Made by a program: the position numbers and the translations under genes. Source: Hyphomicrobiales bacterium (lineage in GTDB: Bacteria; Pseudomonadota; Alphaproteobacteria; Rhizobiales; Rhizobiaceae). From it: 64,000 bases of DNA. How positions within the stretch are numbered: the stretch's first letter is position 1; each line of letters begins with the position of its first letter. The notes below the pieces were generated by a model. That model did not search any database. It had not been told where the DNA came from and was given only the letters and a program-made list of their open reading frames with translations. The DNA is taken from contig RXJA01000108.1 in assembly GCA_003963455.1 (NCBI GenBank), positions 88,998 to 152,997 on the forward strand, in the 5' to 3' direction. Below, piece after piece: positions 52,627 to 62,425 of this stretch.

Positions 52627-53139
52627 TGATGATCTCCCTTGTTGCAGCGTGGTTGAATCAGCGCGGGCTCACGGTTGCACCGGCAATCGCTACGGATCTG
52701 CACATCGGCCTCAACCTGATGCGTCAGGTCCAGCTCACGGTCCCTTTCTCTTGGCGGGCAGGCGCCGCGGAGCTGTCGGCAGACAAAGAGCATTGATGGC
52801 AACTCCGCCTCCGACCGACACTGACAATCGACAGTTTTTCGCGAGATACGGCGCTCGAAGCGCGGACGGCTGTTTCCGAAGGCCCGCTCACGCGGCGTGA
52901 CAGGGGGCGCTCCACGGATTGCAGCCTGCCTGCCCCTGAAGGTCGGACGTTTGTTTTCCTGCCAAGTGGCGGTTCGTCGCGAGAGCAGCTTCGTGCTGAA
53001 TCTGCGTCCACATCGAAAACTGACGCCTGTCAGCGCGCGCCATCATGCCCGGCGTAGCGTGGTTACGCCGTAAGTTGCGGAGGACCGACCAGGGGCCTCG
53101 CAGCGCGGCCATGCTCAATTGGCAGAAGGAAATAGAACA
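52627..53139. other. 513-bp gap between yfdX and the BON gene
   Basis: Divergent promoter region. It contains the FixK-type box at 53020-53033 for the BON gene and a near-palindrome CCTGATGCGTCAGG around 52706. No supported gene. Confidence 0.45.
53020..53033 (+). promoter_or_regulatory. FixK/FNR-type box upstream of the BON-domain gene
   Basis: CTGAC-GCCT-GTCAG, ending 107 bp before the ATG at 53140. A -10-like TAGCGT starts 21 bp further on (53055-53060). Confidence 0.55.
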
Positions 53140-53793
53140 ATGAGATCTGACAGTGACATCAAGCGCGACGTGGAATTCGAGCTGAAGTGGGACCCCGACA
53201 TCGACGCCACCGACATCGGCGTTGCGGTCAAGTCCGGCGTCGTGACGCTCACGGGTTTCGTCCGCAGCTATCTGCAAAAGTACGAAGCAGAGCGGGCCGC
53301 AAAGCGTGTGTCCGGAGTTCTCGGGCTGGCGAACGACATCGAAGTGCGGCTTCCCACCGAGAGTCAGCGTACGGATCCAGAGCTGGCGCGCGACGCCGTT
53401 GCCGCGATCAAGACCGAGCTCCCCTACGCGCACGAAAATATCAAGGTGCTGGTGAAGACTGGCTGGGCAACGCTTGAGGGCACCGTCGAATGGGACTACC
53501 AGCGCACGCGCGCTGAACGTGCGGTCCGGGCACTGAAAGGCATAAAGGGTATCAGTAACCTGATCACGCTGAAGCCCCGCGTCGCGCCGTCCGAAATCAA
53601 GTCGAAGATCGAGGATGCGTTCAAGCGGAGCGCCGAGATTGACGCCAATCGGATCGTTGTGACCGCAAATGGCGGCGAAGTGACGCTCACGGGCGCGGTT
53701 CGCTCGTGGGCCGAACGCCAGGAGGCCGAGCGGGCCGCCTGGCGCGCACCTGGTGTGACGAAGGTGGACAACCGCATCACCATTGCTCCCTGA
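53140..53793 (+). CDS. Triple BON-domain protein
   Basis: 217 residues from the ATG at 53140 (GAAGGA upstream). Three BON domains in tandem, each with the V-x-V-x-x-G-x-V-T/E-L-x-G pattern: [60 protein letters not shown], each followed by ERA-type helices ([36 protein letters not shown]). BON domains bind phospholipid; OsmY-type proteins protect the envelope in osmotic stress. No signal peptide is visible, unlike OsmY. It marks the right edge of the island. Confidence 0.92.
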   Translation: MRSDSDIKRDVEFELKWDPDIDATDIGVAVKSGVVTLTGFVRSYLQKYEAERAAKRVSGVLGLANDIEVRLPTESQRTDPELARDAVAAIKTELPYAHENIKVLVKTGWATLEGTVEWDYQRTRAERAVRALKGIKGISNLITLKPRVAPSEIKSKIEDAFKRSAEIDANRIVVTANGGEVTLTGAVRSWAERQEAERAAWRAPGVTKVDNRITIAP

Positions 53794-54188
53794 CGCAATC
53801 CAATGAGTAAGCGGAGAGCGGCTATGCACCATCCCGCTCTCCGCTTGTCGGAAACCTGAGTGCGACGAAAGTGTGACAAAGCGAAGGTTCCCGGGCGCCC
53901 TCGGTAGGCTCGGTAGCAATCGCAAGCCCAGAATCTTTCCATGCAGGTGATCGACCTTCGTGGATCCCAATCACCGTGGGACATCGAGCACGACGTCCAA
54001 GGCCGGCGCCGAGGTCCCTCTGGAAACGCCCGAAGATGGACATAGCCTCCTGTCGAAGGGGTCTGCGCGCAGCTCAAACCACGTTCTCTCGACGCGAGGT
54101 CGCACGCCTTACCGATTTGATCGGCTGAAACCGCCCTCTTGCGAGTTCCTCCATTCAGAATGGATCGAGCTATCCCCAAGGGAGACGC
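53794..54188. other. 395-bp gap at the right edge of the stress island
   Basis: No supported gene. Minus-strand frames across it are shadows extending from the BON gene. It probably carries the luxR-type promoter and may include the island boundary. No flanking direct repeat could be recognised. Confidence 0.4.
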
Positions 54189-54938
54189 ATGAAAAAGGAG
54201 GAACGGAAGGTGCCCGACCGATTCAACCAAACAGTGGGCTTTATCGAAGCAGTCGAGAAAGCGCAGAGCGCGATAGAAGTCGAAGCGTGTCTACTCGCAT
54301 TTGCTGCGACCTTTGGTTTCACATCTGTGTTTGGCGGCATCGTTCCGTTGCGGCCGGTCCCGCTAGACGAAATGCCAAAACGCATTTTGTTCCAGCGATT
54401 TCCGGAAGGTTGGGCGGAGCGATACAACGATAGCGGCTATGTACTACGTGACCCCATCGTCTCGCGGTTACTGTATGACCGGGCGCCGTTTGCATGGTCT
54501 GATGCCTACAGGACTGATAGAGAACGGGAGAACGTCAAACTGATAAGCGGAGAGGCGACAGAGTTCGGGCTCCGGGACGGCTACGTCGTTCCAATTCCAA
54601 CGATCGAAGGTGACCTTGCCGCCGTTTCTTTCGGAGGTCCGGCGAACGCTATCGAGCCTAGCGAGGTTGCTGCGCTTAATTTCGCTGCAAGCTACGCGGT
54701 TGGGAGCTATCTCCATCACCGAATCGCACGCAGACGACTCTCCGCAGCTTTGACCCCCCGAGAGTCCGACTGTCTTTTATGGGCGGGGGAAGGAAAAACG
54801 GATTGGGAGATTTCGGTTATTCTAGGCATCTCCCGCGCAACGGTTTTGAAGCACGTTGCCGCCGCGCGCGAGAAGCTCGGAGCGGTAAATAAGGCGCACG
54901 CCATTGCGACGGCGATCCGAATCAAACTCCTCGCGTAA
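54189..54938 (+). CDS. LuxR-type AHL-responsive regulator
   Basis: 249 residues. The autoinducer-binding domain keeps the invariant residues: W and Y in EGWAERYNDSGYV, D-P in LRDPIV, W in FAWSDA and G in FGLRDGYVVPI. The C-terminal HTH is LTPRESDCLLWAGEGKTDWE, ISVILGISRATVLKHVAAAR. All nine classic LuxR positions look compatible with AHL binding. No luxI synthase is in the window. It sits next to and convergent with the virD4 operon, as TraR-type regulators often do, so quorum control of conjugation is the likely role. Confidence 0.85.
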   Translation: MKKEERKVPDRFNQTVGFIEAVEKAQSAIEVEACLLAFAATFGFTSVFGGIVPLRPVPLDEMPKRILFQRFPEGWAERYNDSGYVLRDPIVSRLLYDRAPFAWSDAYRTDRERENVKLISGEATEFGLRDGYVVPIPTIEGDLAAVSFGGPANAIEPSEVAALNFAASYAVGSYLHHRIARRRLSAALTPRESDCLLWAGEGKTDWEISVILGISRATVLKHVAAAREKLGAVNKAHAIATAIRIKLLA

Positions 54939-55084
54939 AACCATGGCAGCGTCTGAGAATTGATAAGACGCACGACTCAGCGAAATGAATTAGCGACGTA
55001 AGGGAGCTTTTGAGTCTGTCGCTGCCCGGGCTCTTAGAAGCATCTAGCGTCCCTCGCGGCGCCCTCTGTAGCCGCCTCAAAGCC

Positions 55085-57229
55085 TCAGCGCTCTTCTTCT
55101 CCGAACGCACCATGTAGTTCTTTAAGGGTCTGCTCTGCCTGATGAAGCCTGGGTCCAGGTGCATCCACTACGATATTGATCATTGCCGCGAAATCGTCGT
55201 CCTGGTCGGCGGCCGCCGCCGCAAGGATCTCCCGCACATCGCAGGTCTCTCCCGGAGGAGCGGTGGGCCCGGCGCCGAGCGCGAGCGCCTTGCGGGGCTG
55301 CGGCCGCGCCGGCGCCCGCGCCGTGGTTAGAACAAGCGGCGCAGGGGCTTCCTTCGCGGCAGCTCGGGGCTTCTTTGCCTTCGGCGCGCTGGATTGAGCC
55401 GGGCGGCGGGACGAGGCTTTGCGGGATCGCGCCGCTGCGGCGGCAGCGGCCGCCTCCGTTGGCTCCGGATCTGACGTCTCGGGAGCGGGGTTGATCGCGC
55501 CCTGAAGGGACTCGTCCTGCCACACCCTCAATCTCGGCAGAAGCGGCGGGGCGCTCTTCGCGCGCTCGTAGTAACCGCGATATGGCTTGTCCAAATAGTG
55601 CCTGATCTTCGTCAGCTCGAACGACGGAGAATTTTTTACCATCAGGATGGACAGGCGCGCCGACATTTCCCGTAGCTCGAGCGGGCTGCGCAGCGGGCGC
55701 GGCGTGTAGTGCGGCGACCAGACTCGCGGCGCGAAAATGCCCTGGCTCGGCCGCTGGATCGGCGTCTTATAGACTTGCGTGGTCTCACCAAGCATTTCGG
55801 AAACGAAGTCCGAAGTCTCAAGATCGTTGATCTGGATGAACAGCTTGATCTGCGAGCCAGAGACTGTGGTGATGCGGGTGTTCTTGCCGTAAAGCTCGTC
55901 GAGCTGCGCGAGGTCCTGCATGACGATTGCCATCCGAAAGCCATATCCGGCGCTGATGGTGATCTTGGAAATCAGCGAATCCATTCGGCCGACGTGATAG
56001 AACTCGTCGAGCATCAGCAGAACCTGATGCGGCTCGTCGTCGCCGGGAATCTTGACCATCAGAAGGTCGTGGATTTGCTGGAACAAGATGCGAATGAGGG
56101 GCCGGAAGATTGAAAGCTCGGCGATCGTGCATCCGATGAAGATTGTCATCGGCGTGCGCCGCAGCTCCCGGATGTCGAAGTCCGAGGTTTCCGTCGCGGC
56201 CGAGATGAGACCGTTGTTCCAAAGGCTCATCGCCATGTTGACGTTGAAGACCGCGCTGTTGCGCGTCTCCGGCTCGAGCGCGATGTATTGATTGAAGCTG
56301 TCGACCACCCATGTCGGCAGATTTTGTCGCTCGGTGCGGACGATGGCCCGCAGCACCGTCGAGATGTCCTTCCCGGTGGTCGTCATACGGGCCACCGTGC
56401 GCATGTGCTGAGCGCCCTCGATCAGCGGCGAGGAAAGCACATAGCCGATCAGGGCGGAGAGCAAGAGCCGACCGGCGCCGGCCCAAGTGTCGTCGGCCTT
56501 TTCTGGAATGACGAAGGAGGCGACCACGAGACAGTCGGTAGCCATGCGCTCGTCGCGGCGCACGAAGTCGAGAGGATTGTAGCGGTGTGTGTCGTTCGAT
56601 CCCGGCGAGAACATGAAAACCTTATTGCCCATCGCCGTGCGATGGTTGGCGAGGGCCTCGAAGTTCTCGCGCTTCGGGTCGAAGAAGACTGCCGAACCTT
56701 GCCACACATAACCATTGGGCAGGACGAAGCCCGTCCCTTTGCCGGACCGCGATGGTCCGACCACGAGGATATGCGCAGGTTCGTCGGAACGGATGGTGAC
56801 ACCACTGAGCAATCCGAGGACGATTCCACGTTTGCTGGTCAAACCCCGCTTCGCCGCTTCCATCAGATTGCCGAAGCGAGCCGCTCCGTACGGCATCTGT
56901 CGACGGTTGATGTAGGCGAAGAGCGCGCCGGCCAGGCCAAGGGCGACCACTGCGGCGGCGGCGTATCCGGCACGGATGAGTGCCTCGGCCCGCGTCGGCG
57001 GATACACCAGCCGCTCATAAAAATGGCGCCATGCCACCAGGAAAAAGTCGGCGGAGCGGTCGGCATTCTGCATCGCGAACAGCGCCCAGCGGCTGGCGCC
57101 CTCGCTCGGGAACCGGTGGGGCGCCCAGCGCAGCGCGACCACCACCTCATACGCCAGGCTCCACAACAAGCAGAACGCCAGAAGCACGAGAAGCCCGATG
57201 CCGATGCGGAATGCGATGATGCGGCTCAT
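55085..57229 (-). CDS. virD4: VirD4/TraG type IV coupling protein
   Basis: 714 residues. Two N-terminal transmembrane helices (IGIGLLVLLAFCLLWSLAYE, AGYAAAAVVALGLAGALFAY), Walker A ILVVGPSRSGKGTGFVLPNG, the FFDPKRENFEALANHR region, and Walker B VLLMLDEFYHVGRMDSLISK. The C-terminal about 130 residues are a Pro/Ala/Lys-rich extension. The hexameric ATPase links the relaxosome to the secretion channel. Its start overlaps the virB11 stop by 4 bp; it is the last gene of the transfer operon. Confidence 0.95.
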   Translation of the reverse strand: MSRIIAFRIGIGLLVLLAFCLLWSLAYEVVVALRWAPHRFPSEGASRWALFAMQNADRSADFFLVAWRHFYERLVYPPTRAEALIRAGYAAAAVVALGLAGALFAYINRRQMPYGAARFGNLMEAAKRGLTSKRGIVLGLLSGVTIRSDEPAHILVVGPSRSGKGTGFVLPNGYVWQGSAVFFDPKRENFEALANHRTAMGNKVFMFSPGSNDTHRYNPLDFVRRDERMATDCLVVASFVIPEKADDTWAGAGRLLLSALIGYVLSSPLIEGAQHMRTVARMTTTGKDISTVLRAIVRTERQNLPTWVVDSFNQYIALEPETRNSAVFNVNMAMSLWNNGLISAATETSDFDIRELRRTPMTIFIGCTIAELSIFRPLIRILFQQIHDLLMVKIPGDDEPHQVLLMLDEFYHVGRMDSLISKITISAGYGFRMAIVMQDLAQLDELYGKNTRITTVSGSQIKLFIQINDLETSDFVSEMLGETTQVYKTPIQRPSQGIFAPRVWSPHYTPRPLRSPLELREMSARLSILMVKNSPSFELTKIRHYLDKPYRGYYERAKSAPPLLPRLRVWQDESLQGAINPAPETSDPEPTEAAAAAAAARSRKASSRRPAQSSAPKAKKPRAAAKEAPAPLVLTTARAPARPQPRKALALGAGPTAPPGETCDVREILAAAAADQDDDFAAMINIVVDAPGPRLHQAEQTLKELHGAFGEEER

Positions 57230-58263
57230 CGGTCATACCTCGCGGCGTGCTCGCGTCGCCAGTCGGGCATGCGCGAGAAATAGATCTCGGATGTGCCGCG
57301 CCAGCCGCCAACCTTGGTTTGTTGAACCACGATCGGAAGAACGGACTTGATGTACGCGATGATCTCGTCACGCCGCAGACCAAGCCCGGCCTGCATCACC
57401 ATCAGCGCCAGCTGTTCGAAGGCGCCGGCCGAACTGTCCGCATGGACCGTCGTGATGCTGCCGGGATGTCCCGTATTGATCGCGCGCAGAAACGAATAGG
57501 CTTCGGCGCCGCGGATCTCGCCGAGAAAAATGCGGTCCGGTCGCAGCCGCATGGAAGCTTGCAGGAGCATTTCGACCGTAACTCGGGCTTCGCCCTGGTC
57601 CCCCTTCGAGGCCACCAAGGGAAGGTAGTTCTTCTGGATCGGATTGACCTCACGCGTGTCCTCAATCGTGATGATGCGCTCGTCGGCCGGCACTTCCTTG
57701 AGTATCGCGTTCAGGAACGTCGTCTTTCCGGAGCTTGTCCCTCCCGAAAGCAGGATCGAATATCGACTGACAACGGCCAGCTTGATAAAGTCCTCGATGC
57801 GGCCTGCGTCGAGATGCTCGCACAGGCGGCGATCGACGTCGGACAAGGCGCCCTCTTCGGCCATCGCGACCTTGTCGAACGATCCCATGCGGCGATAATC
57901 GTCGAGCCGCATCTCCTTGATGACCTGCTTGCGGATGGCAAACGCACCGCCCGAGGTCGTCGCTGGGGGAATGACGCCTTGGAAGCGCTCCCCCGTTGGC
58001 AAGGCCGCGGACAGGAGCGGATGTTCTTCGTTGACGCTTTGCCCCGAATGACCCGCGACGCGCTCGGCCAAGTGGCGGATCGCGTGTTCGCTGAGCGCTG
58101 GCACCTCGTGCCTTTCCATCGCCGATTGTCCAAACCGTTCGACCCAGACTTCCCCAGGCCCATTGGCGCAGATCTCGACGACTTGGTCGTCCTCGAGCCA
58201 AGGTCGGATCGGCTCCAGCGCGCGATCAATGAAGACCGTCAGGCTTCGCGCCACTACGCTCAC
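57226..58263 (-). CDS. virB11: VirB11 secretion ATPase
   Basis: 345 residues. N-terminal domain (WLEDDQVVEICANGPGEVWV), Walker A ILLSGGTSSGKTTFLNAILK, Asp box IITIEDTREVNPIQKNYLPL, Walker B region RPDRIFLGEIRGAEAYSFLR and His box INTGHPGSITTVHADSSAGA. Hexameric traffic ATPase at the inner-membrane base of the type IV system. It overlaps the virB10 stop by about 38 bp and the virD4 start by 4 bp. Confidence 0.96.
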   Translation of the reverse strand: MSVVARSLTVFIDRALEPIRPWLEDDQVVEICANGPGEVWVERFGQSAMERHEVPALSEHAIRHLAERVAGHSGQSVNEEHPLLSAALPTGERFQGVIPPATTSGGAFAIRKQVIKEMRLDDYRRMGSFDKVAMAEEGALSDVDRRLCEHLDAGRIEDFIKLAVVSRYSILLSGGTSSGKTTFLNAILKEVPADERIITIEDTREVNPIQKNYLPLVASKGDQGEARVTVEMLLQASMRLRPDRIFLGEIRGAEAYSFLRAINTGHPGSITTVHADSSAGAFEQLALMVMQAGLGLRRDEIIAYIKSVLPIVVQQTKVGGWRGTSEIYFSRMPDWRREHAARYDR

Positions 58264-59572
58264 GCTTCAGCTCCCTGAGGGCTTCCTTGACCGGATCGGG
58301 ATACAGTGCCGAGAAATCGAGATCGCGCCGCACGAACACGATAATCCGCGTTCCCTGGTCGAGGTAAATCGTCGGTGGAATGTTGATCGAGTTGCGCAGG
58401 GCCTCCTGAGCGATGTTGGTCAGAGTTTGGGAGATGTTCTGTGCGGCGATCTGACGGGCCTGCAGGGGAAGCTGGTTCTGGTTCACGCCGGTTTGGGTCT
58501 GCGTCACAACGCCGGTCACGGGGTCGGTGGTCGTGATGACCGTGCCGTTGCCATAGCCGTCGGTGTTCTGTCCGTATGCGCTGAGGAATTGTGCTCCCCC
58601 GCCGACCAGCGACAGCACTATCGCCGAGCCGAAGCGCTCGAGATAATGATTGTCGACGAAGCCAGCGTTGCCGGCACGGCCGAGCTCGTCGGCGCCGTTC
58701 GAACCGAGTTGCACCGACACGCCGTCGGACCGCAACATTCGGGTCCAGACGATAAAGACCCGGGTCTGGCCCTGGGCGATGCCGGACCGATACTCGCCGA
58801 TCAGGCGGCTGCCCGATGGAATAAGCACGCGTCGGCCGTCGAACGACCAGACATTCTCGGTCACGACAGCCCGCACCATGCCGGGCAGATCGCTCTGTAC
58901 GGCCGTTTCCAGCACGCCGCGGATCAGCGTGCCCTGCGCCACCAGCGCGTCGATGCGGTCGTTCTTTGATGCGCGGGCCACTTCGACCCCTGCGGCGGAG
59001 ACCGATGCGAGGAAGCGCCTATTGGGATCGTCTTCGTTGCCTGCCGGACCACGAGGTCCGTCCTCGCCATTCGTAGCGGCGGCCGCCGAGGCGTTGTCAG
59101 CGATCACCTGTGGCGCGCGCAGCCGCTCCCAGCGCCGTCGCTCTTCCTCCTGGCGTTGCCGCTCGAGCTCCGCGAGCCGCCGCGCCTCGTCATCGTTGGG
59201 CGGTGCCGCGACAAGGGGCGGTTCCGGTGCCGGCGGCGGCGGCAGCGCCAGGGGCGGTGCGACCGGAGGAGCAGGCGGAGCGGGTTCGGGCGGCGCCGGC
59301 GGCACGACGATCGTGCCCTGATCGGTTTGCGGACGGGGCGTCGAAAGCGAAGGCGCCGGAAACTGGGTGGTCGTGAATTCTTCTTTGTCCGGCGTCGTCA
59401 ACGTGGGAGTCCGGCGGGCCAGCGATCCGTAGATGAGCCAGGCGGCAATCGCCAGCGCCCCAAGCGGTATGGCGATCTTCAAGAAACCGCCGACAGCGGT
59501 TCGCCCCCGGGCGACAGAGCTGGCGGCGGCCGCCTCGAGCTCCAGTGAACGATAATCGTCGGCCGTCGGCAT
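58226..59572 (-). CDS. virB10: VirB10 channel protein
   Basis: 448 residues. Cytosolic N-terminus, one transmembrane helix (LKIAIPLGALAIAAWLIYGS), a long Pro-rich periplasmic stretch, a Glu/Arg-rich helix (RRLAELERQRQEEERRRWER), then the C-terminal VirB10 barrel domain (LVAQGTLIRGVLETAVQSDL, PGMVRAVVTENVWSFDGRRV, LIPSGSRLIGEYRSGIAQGQ, LDQGTRIIVFVRRDLDFSAL). It spans both membranes and passes the energy signal to the outer pore. Confidence 0.95.
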   Translation of the reverse strand: MPTADDYRSLELEAAAASSVARGRTAVGGFLKIAIPLGALAIAAWLIYGSLARRTPTLTTPDKEEFTTTQFPAPSLSTPRPQTDQGTIVVPPAPPEPAPPAPPVAPPLALPPPPAPEPPLVAAPPNDDEARRLAELERQRQEEERRRWERLRAPQVIADNASAAAATNGEDGPRGPAGNEDDPNRRFLASVSAAGVEVARASKNDRIDALVAQGTLIRGVLETAVQSDLPGMVRAVVTENVWSFDGRRVLIPSGSRLIGEYRSGIAQGQTRVFIVWTRMLRSDGVSVQLGSNGADELGRAGNAGFVDNHYLERFGSAIVLSLVGGGAQFLSAYGQNTDGYGNGTVITTTDPVTGVVTQTQTGVNQNQLPLQARQIAAQNISQTLTNIAQEALRNSINIPPTIYLDQGTRIIVFVRRDLDFSALYPDPVKEALRELKRERSGAKPDGLH

Positions 59573-59578
59573 GCGCGC

Positions 59579-60382
59579 TCAACCTCCCGAGGCGGTGGCC
59601 GCGCCCACGCGCTGCGGCGCGTAAGGCTCAAGGCCTGTCGGCTCATGCACGTTGGTCAGACGGCGGTTGAAGATGCAGGTCGATTCCTGGCCGTTGCGCA
59701 GGGTCCATTGCGCGGAGACCTTGTCGACGACGACATAGGGTCCCTCTGTCCGGAAATTGACGAGGCTCTCATTGCGATCCGCGTCGACGATGAAGATCGC
59801 CGGCGTCTCGCCCTCGAACCGAAACCAGGTCTTGGTGCCGTCGTCGAAGACGGCGACCGGCTTGTTGGTGGAAGACCCCTTGTAGCCGTAGTTGCTGTTG
59901 GCGTTCGCGATGTTGAGCGCTTTCAAGTTCGGATTGGCGGCGCGCTCCTTGGCTTCGGCAAGCAGCCGGGCGCTGGCTTCGTCATCCGGGAAGCGAAACC
60001 GCACGGCGTAGATCTGATTCGATGGCGGGCGCGTGTTCGAGCGCAGCAGGAACGAGTAGACTCGCTTGTCGGTCACGACGTTGAGATTGGATTGCGCGTT
60101 CTTCTCCACGGGTTTGATGAAGATGATGTCGCCTTTTCGGTTCGGCTCGACGCGCCAGGCAATGGAATCGCCGAGCGCCAACGTCTCGATCTTTTCGTCA
60201 GGCTGCAGCTGGATCATCGTCGACGTGCCGTAGGTGGCGTCGATTGCGGTGACGTTGTCCCGGCTGTAGACGACGTCGCGCACACGCGGGTCGAGGCGGC
60301 CGGGACGCGGCGTCGATTCGGCAAGCGCCGCGCCCGTCGACAGTAAGAGGGTAAGAAGCGCAAGAGCGGACGGCCGCATCAT
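59579..60382 (-). CDS. virB9: VirB9 outer-membrane complex protein
   Basis: 267 residues. Signal peptide SALALLTLLLSTGAALAEST, then the VirB9/CagX pattern GRLDPRVRDVVYSRDNVTAI, TMIQLQPDEKIETLALGDSI, AWRVEPNRKGDIIFIKPVEK, VVTDKRVYSFLLRS, C-terminal YGYKGSSTNKPVAVFDDGTK, TWFRFEGETPAIFIVDADRN. It forms the outer-membrane core with VirB7 and VirB10. Start overlaps the virB8 stop. Confidence 0.95.
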   Translation of the reverse strand: MMRPSALALLTLLLSTGAALAESTPRPGRLDPRVRDVVYSRDNVTAIDATYGTSTMIQLQPDEKIETLALGDSIAWRVEPNRKGDIIFIKPVEKNAQSNLNVVTDKRVYSFLLRSNTRPPSNQIYAVRFRFPDDEASARLLAEAKERAANPNLKALNIANANSNYGYKGSSTNKPVAVFDDGTKTWFRFEGETPAIFIVDADRNESLVNFRTEGPYVVVDKVSAQWTLRNGQESTCIFNRRLTNVHEPTGLEPYAPQRVGAATASGG

Positions 60383-61092
60383 GGCTGCTGCCCCACGCTG
60401 CGCGGAGATGGCGCCGATTCCTGGTCACGCCGATATTCGAGCACCTGGAAGCCCAGCGGATTGTCGAAACGCCATTCGTTGCGCATGGGCGCGGACGTGT
60501 AACGGAAGCGCACCAGAGAAACCCAGTGCCGAGTCACGATGTTGGTGGCCGACTTTTCGTCGGTGGAGAAGCGGACCAGCGCGGTGCGGTTGTTCGGAAA
60601 GGTCACCGACTTGATGGTGACGCTGACCTCGGTGTTCGTCCCGTAGATCTTCACCGGGTTATTGGGATTGGCGGGCGAGTAAATCTCGGTGAGCTCGCGC
60701 GCCGCGTCTCCGGCGGCGAGGAGTTGGGCGAGATCAAAATTATCCTTCAGCGCCTTCGGATCGTAGGTCTCGCGCGCTTTGATGTAGCGCACGACATTGA
60801 ACATCGTCACCGCCTCGTCCTGCGTCAGCGGTCCCTCCGCGGTCGGTCGCTTGACCTCGACGAACCCCGTCGTTTTGTCGACGACGACCATATAAGGCTC
60901 GTAGGTCTTGAGTGGCACGAGGAGCGCCAGCACGGCGAGCGCGGTGACGGCAACCATGGTCATCACGGTGGCGACGATCCAGGCTAGCGCGCGCGAGTTG
61001 CGGTTGCGCCGGGCGATATCGTGCTCCCAAGTTGCGCCGTCGGCATAATAGCGCGGATCAACCCGGTCGGACTGGGTCGTGGTATCCGTCAC
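60379..61092 (-). CDS. virB8: VirB8 inner-membrane assembly protein
   Basis: 237 residues. Cytosolic N-terminus, one transmembrane helix (VATVMTMVAVTALAVLALLV), periplasmic NTF2-like domain (KTYEPYMVVVDKTTGFVEVK, VRYIKARETYDPKALKDNFD, TALVRFSTDEKSATNIVTRH, NEWRFDNPLGFQVLEYRRDQ). Overlaps both virB6 and virB9 by 4 bp. Confidence 0.95.
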   Translation of the reverse strand: MTDTTTQSDRVDPRYYADGATWEHDIARRNRNSRALAWIVATVMTMVAVTALAVLALLVPLKTYEPYMVVVDKTTGFVEVKRPTAEGPLTQDEAVTMFNVVRYIKARETYDPKALKDNFDLAQLLAAGDAARELTEIYSPANPNNPVKIYGTNTEVSVTIKSVTFPNNRTALVRFSTDEKSATNIVTRHWVSLVRFRYTSAPMRNEWRFDNPLGFQVLEYRRDQESAPSPRSVGQQP

Positions 61093-62219
61093 GGTCTTCC
61101 TCCCCCGCTCTGCGCCGGCGGTGCGCCGGAGTTGCGGAGTTGGTCGGCGAGCCGACGGAACTCTGCGGACTGCGTCCAGCTCGCGGCGCGGAGGCCGACG
61201 CGCGCTCTCTGCCGCGCGGCCAGCTCCTCCCGCCGCGACATCGAAGCGGGGTTGAACGGATTGCGGAAGGCGAGGCGCGCTCGGTTGGCGGCCGCCCCCA
61301 TCCGGTAGCCGGAGGCCGTGGCCAGGACCGCGCCGAGCCGGGGCGCGAAGATCGGGACGCCACCTGCGATTGCGGCCGCCATGTTATTGATCTGGCTCAG
61401 CAGGAGGATGCCGATGATGGCGAGCAGCACCACCGGTCCGATTGTTGCCCATGTGGCAGACTTGCTGTTGGCGACGCCGTTCAGCGTGTCGATCGATTGC
61501 TGGATCAGCGAGACATAGAAGGCGAGGAAGGCGTATACGAGCACCTGCACAAGGAAATACTGCGCGAGTGAGCTCATCCAGCCGCTGAAGAACCGCGACG
61601 TGACGCCGAACAGAAGCAGGATGATGAATAGCGGCGCCAGGGCAAGCAGAAGCCACATGAACATCTTCGACAACACGATCAGGAAGATGGCGAAACCGAT
61701 CAGGATCGCCATGACAACGTAGAAAACGGCGGCGAAGATGTAGGGTCCCCAATTGGTAATGCCGGCATTCTGTAGAAACGCCTCGGTCGCGCTATTGGTC
61801 GTGTCCCACATGTTCTGCAAGGCCGACTGGACGGCGTTGACCGAGGTGAGATTGGCCGAGGTGCCGGAATTGTTGGCGGAAGTGACGGCGCTCAGCAGCG
61901 CGTTGCCGATGGCGGAAGGACCGTCATTCAGGATCGTATACACGAAGGTTTGGAATTCTCCCCAGCGGGTCGCCAGGACATAGATCATCATCGCGCGAAA
62001 GAGCCGGAAGGCATGATCCGTCGGGCCGCCGCTGGCCGTGCCCTGCCAGATCCCGACGCCCCAGAAGATTACGTAAAGCGTCAGGAGCAGACCGGCGACG
62101 CCGGTTGTCCCGCCCGATGCCGCCGCGTTCGCGAGGGCCTGATATGCCGTCGAAACGTAATTCTGGCCAAGCTGGTCGACGGATTGCAGCAGCGAAGTGA
62201 TATTGAAATTGTTGGCCAT
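61089..62219 (-). CDS. virB6: VirB6 polytopic channel protein
   Basis: 376 residues with about six transmembrane helices (GVAGLLLTLYVIFWGVGIWQ, YIFAAVFYVVMAILIGFAIF, LIVLSKMFMWLLLALAPLFI, YFLVQVLVYAFLAFYVSLIQ, TWATIGPVVLLAIIGILLLS) and the conserved Trp/Gly-rich central region of VirB6/TrbL. The C-terminus is an Arg/Ala-rich cytosolic tail. It guides DNA through the inner membrane. Confidence 0.93.
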   Translation of the reverse strand: MANNFNITSLLQSVDQLGQNYVSTAYQALANAAASGGTTGVAGLLLTLYVIFWGVGIWQGTASGGPTDHAFRLFRAMMIYVLATRWGEFQTFVYTILNDGPSAIGNALLSAVTSANNSGTSANLTSVNAVQSALQNMWDTTNSATEAFLQNAGITNWGPYIFAAVFYVVMAILIGFAIFLIVLSKMFMWLLLALAPLFIILLLFGVTSRFFSGWMSSLAQYFLVQVLVYAFLAFYVSLIQQSIDTLNGVANSKSATWATIGPVVLLAIIGILLLSQINNMAAAIAGGVPIFAPRLGAVLATASGYRMGAAANRARLAFRNPFNPASMSRREELAARQRARVGLRAASWTQSAEFRRLADQLRNSGAPPAQSGGGRP

Positions 62220-62227
62220 CGCGCTCC

Positions 62228-62425
62228 TCAGATCGGCCGCATCGGGCCGCAGGCGTCAACGGCCTCAACCGCGGCTCGAGCGGGCGGCGCGGGAGGGAGC
62301 TGCGCATAGGCCAGCGGCGCGCCGCCCTCGTCGGGTGAACACGGCGCTTTCAGCGGCTTATAGGCACAGCCGCCGAGCGCGAGCGTGAGTAGTACGCTGG
62401 CCATGAGGAGCGATACCGATCTCAC
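62228..62425 (-). CDS. virB7: VirB7-like lipoprotein
   Basis: 65 residues. Signal sequence with lipobox (SLLMASVLLTLALGGCAYKP; acylated Cys about position 21), then a short tail with two further Cys (APCSPDEGG, VDACGPMRPI) that could form disulfides. Small size, lipobox and place between virB6 and virB5 fit VirB7, the lipoprotein that stabilises VirB9. Confidence 0.82.
   Translation of the reverse strand: MRSVSLLMASVLLTLALGGCAYKPLKAPCSPDEGGAPLAYAQLPPAPPARAAVEAVDACGPMRPI

Noticed and set aside
52700..52720. CCTGATGCGTCAGG upstream of yfdX as an FNR-type site
   Set aside because: The half-sites are two bases too close for the TTGA-N6-TCAA spacing.
52888..53970. Long minus-strand open frame over the BON gene
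   Set aside because: It overlaps a clear triple-BON protein on the plus strand and has no family character.
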